DNA from: Chloroflexota bacterium
Lineage (GTDB): Bacteria; Chloroflexota; Limnocylindria; Limnocylindrales; CSP1-4
DNA: 6,022 bases
Assembly (NCBI GenBank): GCA_021814735.1
Contig: JAKAHX010000116.1
Coordinates: forward strand, 1-6,022
Direction of reading: 5' to 3'
Shown: positions 1 to 5,531 of the stretch, one piece after another
How the letters are laid out: each line of letters opens with the position of its first letter
Position numbering within the stretch: the first letter of the stretch is position 1
Translations under genes and position numbers: made by a program
The notes under the pieces: model-generated
What the model was told of the DNA's origin: nothing
Seen by the model: the letters and a program-made list of their open reading frames with translations, nothing else
The model's database searches: none

Positions 1-324
1 CCCGTCGGCCGTCCTGAAGTCGCTCTCGCGCCGCGCCCAGATGCGGCGCATGGCGGTGACCTCGGTGGACACCGAGAGCGTCACCCCGGGTCCCACCGGC
101 CGCAGGATGTCCAGCACGAGGCACCGCACCAGCCAGAAGCGCCCCCGTTCGCGGTACCAGGGCAGGTCGAACCCGGCGCCCGCGGAGTGCGCCCAGGCCA
201 CGTCCTGCATGGCACGCAGATGCGCGGCCGCGCGGCAGACACCGTTCGCGGTCGCCTCGTCGAAGCGGACGCGGACCGGCAGCTCGATGCGGCGGGGCAC
301 GACCGGGGCAGGGGACGGGTCCAT
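1..324 (-). CDS. Acyl-ACP/acyl-CoA thioesterase-like hotdog protein, N-terminal part (3' end outside window)
   Basis: Partial gene: 108 codons are visible, open to the left edge. The product resembles the first hotdog domain of acyl-ACP thioesterases (FatA/Acyl-ACP_TE type), which hydrolyse fatty acyl thioesters in the cytoplasm. Visible landmarks are the opening strand PVRVRFDE (residues 16-23) and NG at 27-28. The helix LRAMQDVAWAHSAGAGFDL (36-54) matches the family's 'QE-A--H---G-' helix. It is followed by WYRERGRFWLVR (56-67) and the strand-turn TAMRRIWARRESDF (90-103). In double-hotdog thioesterases the catalytic residues lie in the second domain, which would be off the window, so activity cannot be judged. 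The start is the first ATG after the in-frame TGA that ends the TerC gene. No strong Shine-Dalgarno is seen. The gene lies 57 bp downstream of the TerC gene on the same strand, so they may be co-transcribed. It could instead be a single-hotdog 4HBT/YbgC-type enzyme, but the usual Asp and 'HVNN'-like residues near position 25-32 are absent, which argues against that. Confidence 0.7.
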   Translation of the reverse strand, partial: MDPSPAPVVPRRIELPVRVRFDEATANGVCRAAAHLRAMQDVAWAHSAGAGFDLPWYRERGRFWLVRCLVLDILRPVGPGVTLSVSTEVTAMRRIWARRESDFRTADG

Positions 325-381
325 GAGCCGCAGTATGCCGCCGATGTCCGGCGCGTCGTGCGCCGGCTGGGCGTGGGCATG

Positions 382-1347
382 TCACCCGGGATCCATCGGC
401 CGCCGCATGTCGCCGATGCCGGGCGCCTCGTGCCGGTCGGGCGGCGCCACGATCGACGCGACGACCGACAGGCCGAGGATCGAGAGCACGACCAGCAGGC
501 TCGCCAGCGGGTCCACGTGCACCCACGGTCCCAGCACGAGCTTCGCCCCGATGAACAGGAGCACGGCGGCGAGGCCGGTGGAGAGGCGCTGGAACCGGAC
601 GGTGGCGTCGGCGAGGAGGAAGTAGAGCGAGCGCAGGCCGAGGATGGCGGCGGCGTTGCTCGTCAGCACCAGGAAGGGATCGCTGGTGATCCCGAAGACG
701 GCCGGGATGGAGTCGATGGCAAAGACCAGATCGCTCGCCTCGACGGCCACCAGCGCGAGGAGGAGCGGCGTGGCCGCCATCCCCGCGCTGGTGCGGACGA
801 GGAACCGTTGACCGTCCAGCGCCGCCGACACGCGGAGATGCGAGCGCGCCAGCCGGACGAGGCGTGAGCGTTCGGGGTGTGCCTCGGCGTCGTGCCGTCG
901 GAACAGGAACCGCAGCCCGGTGGCGAGGAGGAAGGCGCCGAAGAGCGCGAGCAGCCAGTCGAACCTGGCGATGAGTGCGGTCCCGAGCAGGATCATCACC
1001 AGGCGCATGGCGAGCGCCCCGATCACGCCCCAGAACAGGACGCGGTGCTGCAGGTGGCGCGGGATCCCGAAGGCCGCGAAGACCACCCCGAAGACGAACA
1101 CGTTGTCGATGGAGAGCGAGTACTCGACGACGTAGCCCGTGGCGTAGAGCACGGCGTCCTCGGGTCCCCGCACGAGCAGGATCCCCGCCCCCATGGCGGC
1201 CGCGATGGCCACCCAGAGCGCCGTCCAGCGGACCGCCTCGCCGGCCCGGACCGCGTGGGCCTGTCGATGAACGACCCCCAGGTCGAGGGCGAGCGCGCCC
1301 GCCACGACGATGGCGAACAGGGAGCCGAGAAGCAGCGTCGGGTCCAC
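382..1347 (-). CDS. TerC/Alx-family integral membrane protein (putative metal transporter)
   Basis: Complete 321-residue protein, the usual TerC-family size (about 300-350). Family members (TerC, Alx, YkoY/MeeF-like) are inner-membrane proteins linked to tellurite resistance, Mn2+ export and supply of metal to secreted enzymes; the substrate here is inferred only. Two hallmark membrane motifs are present: EYSLSIDNVFVFGVVF (75-90) and VEASDLVFAIDSIPAVFGIT (202-221). These carry the conserved acidic residues E75, D81, E203, D206 and D212. They are followed by TSNAAAILGLRSLYFLLA (229-246), also typical. About nine hydrophobic segments span residues 4-26, 42-60, 66-93, 103-123, 128-149, 190-219, 225-246, 256-273 and 281-301. 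A charged Arg/His-rich loop sits at 150-186. I chose the GTG at 1347 because the family homology begins there and a GGAGG (1364-1368) lies upstream, though its spacing of 16 nt is long. An ATG at 1503 in the same frame would add 52 Arg/Ala/Pro-rich residues unlike TerC. The gene is divergent from the PucR-type gene. Confidence 0.92.
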   Translation of the reverse strand: MDPTLLLGSLFAIVVAGALALDLGVVHRQAHAVRAGEAVRWTALWVAIAAAMGAGILLVRGPEDAVLYATGYVVEYSLSIDNVFVFGVVFAAFGIPRHLQHRVLFWGVIGALAMRLVMILLGTALIARFDWLLALFGAFLLATGLRFLFRRHDAEAHPERSRLVRLARSHLRVSAALDGQRFLVRTSAGMAATPLLLALVAVEASDLVFAIDSIPAVFGITSDPFLVLTSNAAAILGLRSLYFLLADATVRFQRLSTGLAAVLLFIGAKLVLGPWVHVDPLASLLVVLSILGLSVVASIVAPPDRHEAPGIGDMRRPMDPG

Positions 1348-1381
1348 GTTCGAGTGGCGGTGGCCTCCTGGCGTGAGCGTC

Positions 1382-1489
1382 GCGCGCCGGCACGTCGCCG
1401 CGCGCGCTGCGGCAACCGGTGGGCGCGGCAGCGCTGGCCGCCGCGCCCACGTCGCGAGGGAGCAGGACGGATCCCGCACGTCCCTCGCG
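1382..1489 (-). promoter_or_regulatory. Three consecutive stem-loops in the TerC 5' leader
   Basis: Read towards the TerC gene, three GC-rich inverted repeats follow one another. Hairpin A has 9-bp perfect arms (CGCGAGGGA at 1453-1461 and TCCCTCGCG at 1481-1489) with a 19-nt loop. Hairpin B has 11-bp perfect arms (GTGGGCGCGGC at 1419-1429 and GCCGCGCCCAC at 1440-1450) with a 10-nt loop. Hairpin C pairs 1382-1391 with 1397-1407 over 10 bp with one bulged base and a 5-nt loop. A and B are separated by only 2 nt. The set ends about 14 nt before the GGAGG of the TerC gene. None has a T-tract, so they are not ordinary intrinsic terminators. A folded regulatory leader is an inference; very high GC makes some repeats likely by chance. 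Confidence 0.45.
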
Positions 1490-1550
1490 GGTTCTTCCAC
1501 CATCCCTCGATGGAAGTTTCATCGCCGGAACTCGGCATGACAATGGCCAG

Positions 1551-1562
1551 AGATTGCAATCT
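1551..1562. promoter_or_regulatory. 12-bp perfect palindrome, candidate operator
   Basis: AGATTGCAATCT is its own reverse complement over all 12 bases. It lies 24 bp before the ATG of the PucR-type gene, in the least GC-rich part of the divergent region, where a dimeric regulator could control both genes. The perfect symmetry and location are seen; binding by the neighbouring PucR-type protein is only inferred. Confidence 0.4.
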
Positions 1563-1564
1563 GC

Positions 1565-1583
1565 ATCGGAGTAGACTTCCGAT
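1565..1583. promoter_or_regulatory. Inverted repeat overlapping the putative -10 of the PucR-type gene
   Basis: ATCGGA (1565-1570) and TCCGAT (1578-1583) are perfect inverted arms around a 7-nt centre that contains the candidate -10 box TAGACT (1572-1577). The repeat ends 3 nt before the ATG at 1587. A protein bound here would block the promoter; alternatively, if the RNA starts further upstream, the hairpin would hide the only GGAG (1568-1571) near the start. Both readings are inferences from position. Confidence 0.35.
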
Positions 1584-1586
1584 ACC

Positions 1587-2888
1587 ATGCAACAACGCGG
1601 AACGCGGACCGGATCCCCGAGGGTGGCCCCCGCGCCGATCCCCGGAGCACCCACGGCCCCAGCCTCGCCCACCGGGCGAGCTCCCGGTGGGTCGCGGCCC
1701 GCGTACGCCGTGCTGTTGCCGGCGGCGACCCAGGTGCCGGCGATCGTCGCCACCGTGGCCCGTGACGTGGCCGGCCCGGACGAGTCGCCGGCGGACGTGG
1801 AGGCCGACGTCCGCCCCGCGGTCGAGCGGCTGCTGGCGATGCTGTCCGAGGGCCCCGAGCCGTCACGGTCGATGGTGGCCGCGCTGCGCGCCGAGGGCGG
1901 CGACGCCGCCCGTGCCGGCGAGACCGTGGAGCGCGTGATCGACCGGTACCTCTCCGCCGGCTGGGCGGTGTGGGCCGTCGCCTGTGAGCAGCTGGCGCGG
2001 AAAGGGCGCCGGACGGGCAGTGCCCCCCTGGCCGCCCTCGGTGCCGCCCTGCTACGCACGGGCGACGTCGCAGCGGCCGCCGTGGCGGAAGGCCACGGGG
2101 CCACGAGCCGCCAGGTGGTCGGACGTGCGGCGACGGCGCGCGCGGAGCTCCTCGAGGAGCTGCTCGAGGGCCTGTCGGGACCGGATGCCGGGCCCCGCGT
2201 GGCCAGGCATGCCGCCGCCGTCGGGCTCGACCTGGCGGGCCGGTTCGAGGTCGTGGTGGCGGCCGCGGGGAGCCGCGACGTCGAGCCGGACGTCGAAGCG
2301 GCGAGCGCGGTGCTGGAACGCTCGGCGCGCCCCACGAGACGGTCGGCCCGACGGAGCCCCGGTCTCGTCGGCGCCCGGGGCGATCGGCTGGTCGCGGTGG
2401 TGACGGACGGCCTCTCCGACGCCGTCCTCGCCGAGGCGATGACCGTCGCCCTGGGTGCGGGCTGGTTCGCCACCAGGAGCACGGCATCGACGGGTCTCTC
2501 GTCGGTCAGGTCGGCCTACCTGGAGGCGTCGGCGGCGCTCGTGGCCGCGCTCCGGTCCGGCAGCGCCGGCCACATCGCCCCATCCGACTCGCTCCTCGTG
2601 GAGCGGACGCTCCTGGCCGACGAAGCGCTCCTGCGTGCCATGGTGGACGGCGTGCTCGGGCCCCTCGCCCGCGCGCCACGCGGCGGCCCCGACCTGGTCA
2701 TCACCCTCGAGGCCTGGCTCGATGCCGGCCTCAACGGGCAGGAGACCGCGCGGCGACTGGGTGTCTCGCCACGCACCATCGCGTACCGCCTGGCCCGGGT
2801 GGAGCGCCTGACCCGCAGGCCGCTGGAGGGCCGCGAGATCACGCGCCTGTCGGTGGCGCTGCTCGGACGGCGGCTGCTCGCGGGCTGA
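1587..2888 (+). CDS. PucR/CdaR-type transcriptional regulator
   Basis: 433-residue protein with the layout of PucR-like regulators. Residues 1-40 are a Pro/Ala/Gly-rich, probably disordered tail. Residues about 50-195 form a helical region resembling the N-terminal RsbRD-like domain often fused to PucR proteins. Residues about 205-323 fit the degenerate GGDEF-like (CdaR) domain, which opens AAVGLDLAGRFEVVVAA and ends with the typical SSVRSAYLEASAALVAAL. Residues 370-433 are the C-terminal HTH_30 domain, with LEAWLDAGLNGQETARRLGV followed by SPRTIAYRLARVERLTRR; this part is unmistakable. Such proteins usually activate nearby metabolic or stress genes, and the effector cannot be predicted. The gene is divergent from the TerC gene and shares its control region. 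The ATG at 1587 has no good Shine-Dalgarno; a -10-like box 9 nt upstream suggests a nearly leaderless message. Because the first 40 residues are low-complexity, a later start remains possible. Confidence 0.88.
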   Translation: MQQRGTRTGSPRVAPAPIPGAPTAPASPTGRAPGGSRPAYAVLLPAATQVPAIVATVARDVAGPDESPADVEADVRPAVERLLAMLSEGPEPSRSMVAALRAEGGDAARAGETVERVIDRYLSAGWAVWAVACEQLARKGRRTGSAPLAALGAALLRTGDVAAAAVAEGHGATSRQVVGRAATARAELLEELLEGLSGPDAGPRVARHAAAVGLDLAGRFEVVVAAAGSRDVEPDVEAASAVLERSARPTRRSARRSPGLVGARGDRLVAVVTDGLSDAVLAEAMTVALGAGWFATRSTASTGLSSVRSAYLEASAALVAALRSGSAGHIAPSDSLLVERTLLADEALLRAMVDGVLGPLARAPRGGPDLVITLEAWLDAGLNGQETARRLGVSPRTIAYRLARVERLTRRPLEGREITRLSVALLGRRLLAG

Positions 2889-2907
2889 CGGGCGTTCCCG
2901 GCGTCAG
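2885..2907. terminator. Bidirectional hairpin at convergent gene ends
   Basis: CTGACG (2885-2890) and CGTCAG (2902-2907) are perfect inverted arms. Two further G-C pairs (2891-2892 with 2898-2899) form inside, leaving a 2-nt bulge and a 5-nt loop. The left arm contains the TGA stop of the PucR-type gene (2886-2888) and the right arm contains the stop of the ABC permease on the other strand (2904-2906). There is no run of T on either side, so if it terminates transcription it does so in the T-less manner proposed for high-GC bacteria. It is the only structure in the 15-bp gap between these convergent genes. Confidence 0.45.
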
Positions 2908-4601
2908 TGTGCGATGTCGCGCCGCGTCATCCCCCACGCGCCCAGGGCGATCCCCGCCACGGCGATGGCCAGGCAGGCGATCACGCCCGCCGGGTCCCAC
3001 CGGCCGAGCATGGGCTGCCCCAGGTGCGCGGTCAGCGCCAGCTGGTGGAACCAGTCGGGCAGGTTGAGGGGCGGCGCGAGCAGGTCGACGAGGTAGGTCG
3101 CGACCACCAGCAGCGCGGCGATCTCCGCCGCGAGGGACGTCCGCCACAGCCCGCCGACGGCAACCCCGACGCCCACGATCGCGGCCGCGTAGATGCCCAG
3201 CGCCATGGAGCCGGCCATCGCCTCGCCCGCGGCGACGCCGCTCGCCACGGCACCGAGGCCGACACCGGCGGCGAACAGGACCGTCGTCACCACGATCGCG
3301 AGCAGCGCGCCGATCCCGCCGGCCACCACCCAGCGGGCGCGCGCCGTTGGCGTCGTCAGCAGCATCTCGAGCCGGCCCTCCGTCTCGTCGGACGCCCACC
3401 TGGAGACGAACGTGGCACCGGCGAATCCCGCGGCGATGTAGAAGAGTGCCACGTAGAGCTGGAGGAACCCTCCGGCCGTGGCGAGGTTGAAGTCGGGGAA
3501 GATCGTCGAGAAGGTCTTCAGGAGGTCCGGGCTGCCGGCAATCTGGTCCGCCAGCGGCTTGACCAGCGAGGCGAGGAGTGCGCCGAACAGGAAGAGGCCC
3601 GTTCCCCATGCCAGGGCACGCGGCAGCTCGTCACCGAATGCGCGACTGACCGGACCTCGGACGCCCAGGAGCGCGGCCGGCGTCGCGGGCATGGAGAGCC
3701 CGGCGGTGACACCGAGATCGCGCCGGGTGAAGGTCTCGACCCCGAGTGCCAGGAGGATCAGCGCGACCGTGCCCGTGAGCGCGAGCCCCGGCCAGTCGTA
3801 GATGCCGACGAGGGGGATGTGGTCGGCCGTCCAGTGGAAGGGACTGATGGCCAGGAGCGGACCGCCCAGGTCGAGGCCGCTGGCGGCCCAGAGCAGCACC
3901 ATGGCCAGGCCCGCGACGCCGGCCGCTCCGCTGCGCCCCAGCAGCGGCGCGAGGGCGAACGCCAGGCCGCCGAAGACGAGCGCGATGAAGCCGACCCAGA
4001 GGACGAAGCCGACCGCACCGCCGAGCGGGATCACGTCGCCGAGCGTCGGGTCGCCGAAGGCGTTCGAGCTGACGACGATCATGATCGCGACGAAGGCCAT
4101 GGCCAGCCACAGCATCGTCAGGTGGGCGGCGAGCTTCTCGAGCGCGATCCGGCGCTTGCCGAAGGGGGCCGTGGCGACGACGTCCAGGCTCCCGCGGGCC
4201 GCCTCGCCGGCGAGGGTCCCGGAGAGCGCCAGGATCGACCAGAGCCCGGTCCCGAGGGCGAAGAGGGCGCCGTACTTCCAGGTCAGATAGCCGCCGAGGG
4301 TGCCGAGCTTGGCCCCCATCAGGGTGGCGTTGCCGAAGAGGTTGACCATCGAGGCGGGCATGCTCGCGACCAGCTGGTCCACCTCGAGACGGGCCGCCGG
4401 CGTGGGGAAGACGGTCCCGATCGCGGCGCCCATGGCCAGCGACAGGCCGCCCAGCATGCCGGCGGCGATGATGAACGCGAGGCGCGAGTCGCGGACCGTC
4501 TTGCCATAGATGCTCCCGAAGCCGTAGAGGCGGCGGTGGAGCGGGATCGGGGGGAGGACGGCTGCCGCGGTCGGGCGCGGCGTCCCGGCGCTGACGGCCA
4601 T
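2904..4601 (-). CDS. ABC-2 type permease, double-unit antibiotic/drug exporter
   Basis: 565-residue membrane protein, the size of the single-chain 'exporter of polyketide antibiotics' permeases (COG3559-like). Twelve hydrophobic segments are seen, six per half: about 42-63, 105-131, 160-178, 195-222, 228-243 and 272-290, then 328-346, 377-400, 426-456, 463-483, 490-508 and 537-557. The halves are an internal duplication. Each has a cytoplasmic coupling motif of the form 'E--(R/G)G-L--(V/L)-T-P---R' (EAARGSLDVVATAPFGKRR at 133-151; ETEGRLEMLLTTPTARAR at 406-423), and each closes with TRRD (292-295, 559-562). It would form the membrane channel of an exporter powered by the ATPase encoded just upstream; the substrate is unknown. 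The start is the ATG at 4601, 1 nt after the ATPase stop, with GAGG 9 nt upstream. The same frame extends to 4706, but that Ser/Arg-rich stretch only shadows the ATPase gene. Translational coupling with the ATPase is likely. Confidence 0.9.
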   Translation of the reverse strand: MAVSAGTPRPTAAAVLPPIPLHRRLYGFGSIYGKTVRDSRLAFIIAAGMLGGLSLAMGAAIGTVFPTPAARLEVDQLVASMPASMVNLFGNATLMGAKLGTLGGYLTWKYGALFALGTGLWSILALSGTLAGEAARGSLDVVATAPFGKRRIALEKLAAHLTMLWLAMAFVAIMIVVSSNAFGDPTLGDVIPLGGAVGFVLWVGFIALVFGGLAFALAPLLGRSGAAGVAGLAMVLLWAASGLDLGGPLLAISPFHWTADHIPLVGIYDWPGLALTGTVALILLALGVETFTRRDLGVTAGLSMPATPAALLGVRGPVSRAFGDELPRALAWGTGLFLFGALLASLVKPLADQIAGSPDLLKTFSTIFPDFNLATAGGFLQLYVALFYIAAGFAGATFVSRWASDETEGRLEMLLTTPTARARWVVAGGIGALLAIVVTTVLFAAGVGLGAVASGVAAGEAMAGSMALGIYAAAIVGVGVAVGGLWRTSLAAEIAALLVVATYLVDLLAPPLNLPDWFHQLALTAHLGQPMLGRWDPAGVIACLAIAVAGIALGAWGMTRRDIAH

Positions 4602-4602
4602 C

Positions 4603-5505
4603 TCACTGCACCTCGACGGCCTCGCGGCCGTACTGCGCCAGGAAGGTCTCCTCGAGGCTCGGCTCCCGCGAGACGAAGTCGAGCAGCTCGTACTGGGCGG
4701 CGGCACGCACGACGGGCGTGATCGCGCCGACCACGCGCATGCGCAGCACGTGGTCCTCGGCGACGAGATCGCTCACCCCGGGCAGGGCCTCGAACGCCGC
4801 CGCCGGGACCGGCCCCGCGAACCGCAGCTCGACCTGGTGATGGGCCAGGTCTCGGAGCCCCTCCACCGTGTCGAGCTTCACCAGGCGTCCTTCCCGGATG
4901 ATCGCCACGCGATCGCAGTTCTTCTCGACCTCGGAGAGGATGTGCGACGAGAGGAAGACCGTCGCCCCGTCCCGCACCGCGTCGCGCAGCGTGGCGAAGA
5001 AGGTCTGCTGCACCAGGGGATCGAGGCCCGAGGTCGGCTCGTCCAGGACCAGCAGTTCCGGCCGGTGCTGCAGGGCGATGATCACCCCGACCTTCTGCTT
5101 GTTGCCCTTGGAGTAGTGGCTGTAGCGGCGCGACGGATCGAGCTCGAAGCGCTCGATCAGCGAGCGCTGGTACGCGCGATCCACGCCGCCCCGGAGGTTC
5201 GCGAAGTACTCGAGCGTCTGTCCGCCCGTCAGCCGGTCGTACAGGGTGAACTCACCCGGGATGTACCCGACGCGCCGATGGATGGCCACCGGGTCGGCGG
5301 ACGACTCGATCCCGAAGATGAGCGCTCGCCCGCTGGTGGGCCGGATCAGGTCCAGCATCGTGCGGATCGTCGTGGTCTTCCCGGCGCCGTTGGGCCCGAG
5401 GAACCCGAAGATCTCGCCCTGCGCCACGGTGAGGTCGACCTCGATGATCCCGCGGTGCGAACCGTACGACTTGGTGAGCTTCTCGAGCACGATCACGTCG
5501 GGCAT
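4603..5505 (-). CDS. ABC transporter ATP-binding protein (drug-export type)
   Basis: 300-residue nucleotide-binding subunit that hydrolyses ATP to drive the ABC-2 permease encoded next to it. Motifs are complete: Walker A GPNGAGKT (37-44), signature YSKGNKQK (131-138, an LSGGQ variant), Walker B and D-loop LLVLDEPTSGLD (151-162, with D155 and E156), and switch His H187 in FLSSH. The usual Q-loop 'YLPQ' reads YIPGEF (81-86), so Gln is replaced by Gly-Glu; to my knowledge this occurs in this drug-exporter subgroup. Residues from about 220 form the small C-terminal domain typical of such exporters, ending in the family phrase SLEETFLAQYG. The ATG at 5505 is chosen because it has a good GAGG 8 nt upstream and homology begins there. 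An in-frame ATG at 5535 overlaps the TetR stop (ATGA) and would add ten residues, but lacks a Shine-Dalgarno. Confidence 0.95.
   Translation of the reverse strand: MPDVIVLEKLTKSYGSHRGIIEVDLTVAQGEIFGFLGPNGAGKTTTIRTMLDLIRPTSGRALIFGIESSADPVAIHRRVGYIPGEFTLYDRLTGGQTLEYFANLRGGVDRAYQRSLIERFELDPSRRYSHYSKGNKQKVGVIIALQHRPELLVLDEPTSGLDPLVQQTFFATLRDAVRDGATVFLSSHILSEVEKNCDRVAIIREGRLVKLDTVEGLRDLAHHQVELRFAGPVPAAAFEALPGVSDLVAEDHVLRMRVVGAITPVVRAAAQYELLDFVSREPSLEETFLAQYGREAVEVQ
4611..4614 (-). promoter_or_regulatory. Ribosome binding site of the permease gene
   Basis: GAGG on the minus strand, 9 nt before the ATG at 4601 and inside the last codons of the ATPase gene. It decides the permease start over the longer in-frame extension. 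Confidence 0.6.
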
Positions 5506-5513
5506 GGGGGTGT

Positions 5514-5517
5514 CCTC
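5514..5517 (-). promoter_or_regulatory. Ribosome binding site of the ABC ATPase gene
   Basis: GAGG (within TGAGGA) on the minus strand, 8 nt before the ATG at 5505, in the 26-bp gap after the TetR-type gene. It supports the 5505 start over the upstream ATG at 5535. Confidence 0.6.
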
Positions 5518-5531
5518 ATCCGGGTTGTTGA

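Larger units (their letters stand above)
1348..1586. promoter_or_regulatory. Divergent control region between TerC gene and PucR-type gene
   Basis: This 239-bp interval separates two divergent genes and must hold both promoters. I see no convincing gene in it. The part nearest the PucR-type start (about 1500-1586) is clearly less GC-rich than its surroundings, as expected of promoter DNA. The part nearest the TerC gene is extremely GC-rich and full of inverted repeats. On the plus strand, TAGACT at 1572-1577 fits the TANNNT -10 consensus of high-GC bacteria, and lies 9 nt before the ATG at 1587; no good -35 accompanies it. No clear minus-strand promoter was found. The yybP-ykoY manganese riboswitch often precedes TerC-family genes, but I could not recognise its conserved core here. 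Confidence 0.6.

Noticed and set aside
324..384. Possible stop-codon readthrough joining the TerC and thioesterase products
   Set aside because: The two genes are in the same frame with only one TGA between them, in a TGAC context known to be leaky. However, the TerC protein is already full length, the thioesterase has its own ATG, and the 19-codon linker shows no conserved feature.
1348..1503. 52-residue N-terminal extension of the TerC protein from an ATG at 1503
   Set aside because: The extension is Arg/Ala/Pro-rich, has no membrane or signal character, and lies over the inverted repeats of the control region. TerC homology starts at the GTG at 1347.
187..1938. Two long plus-strand open frames (187-867 and 877-1938) opposite the TerC gene
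   Set aside because: Both give charged low-complexity products antisense to the TerC gene, and the second also runs out of frame into the PucR-type gene. No family features are seen.
2146..2161. 16-bp perfect palindrome AGCTCCTCGAGGAGCT inside the PucR-type gene
   Set aside because: It falls in codons for the repetitive helix LLEELLEG, where CTC/GAG codon choice produces the symmetry. It is more likely a coding by-product than an operator.
2907..4721. A 604-codon open frame on the plus strand opposite the ABC permease
   Set aside because: Its translation is a monotonous Arg/Glu/Gly/Asp/His-rich string with no domain, and it lies exactly antisense to a gene with clear membrane-protein homology. 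Long antisense frames are expected in very GC-rich DNA.
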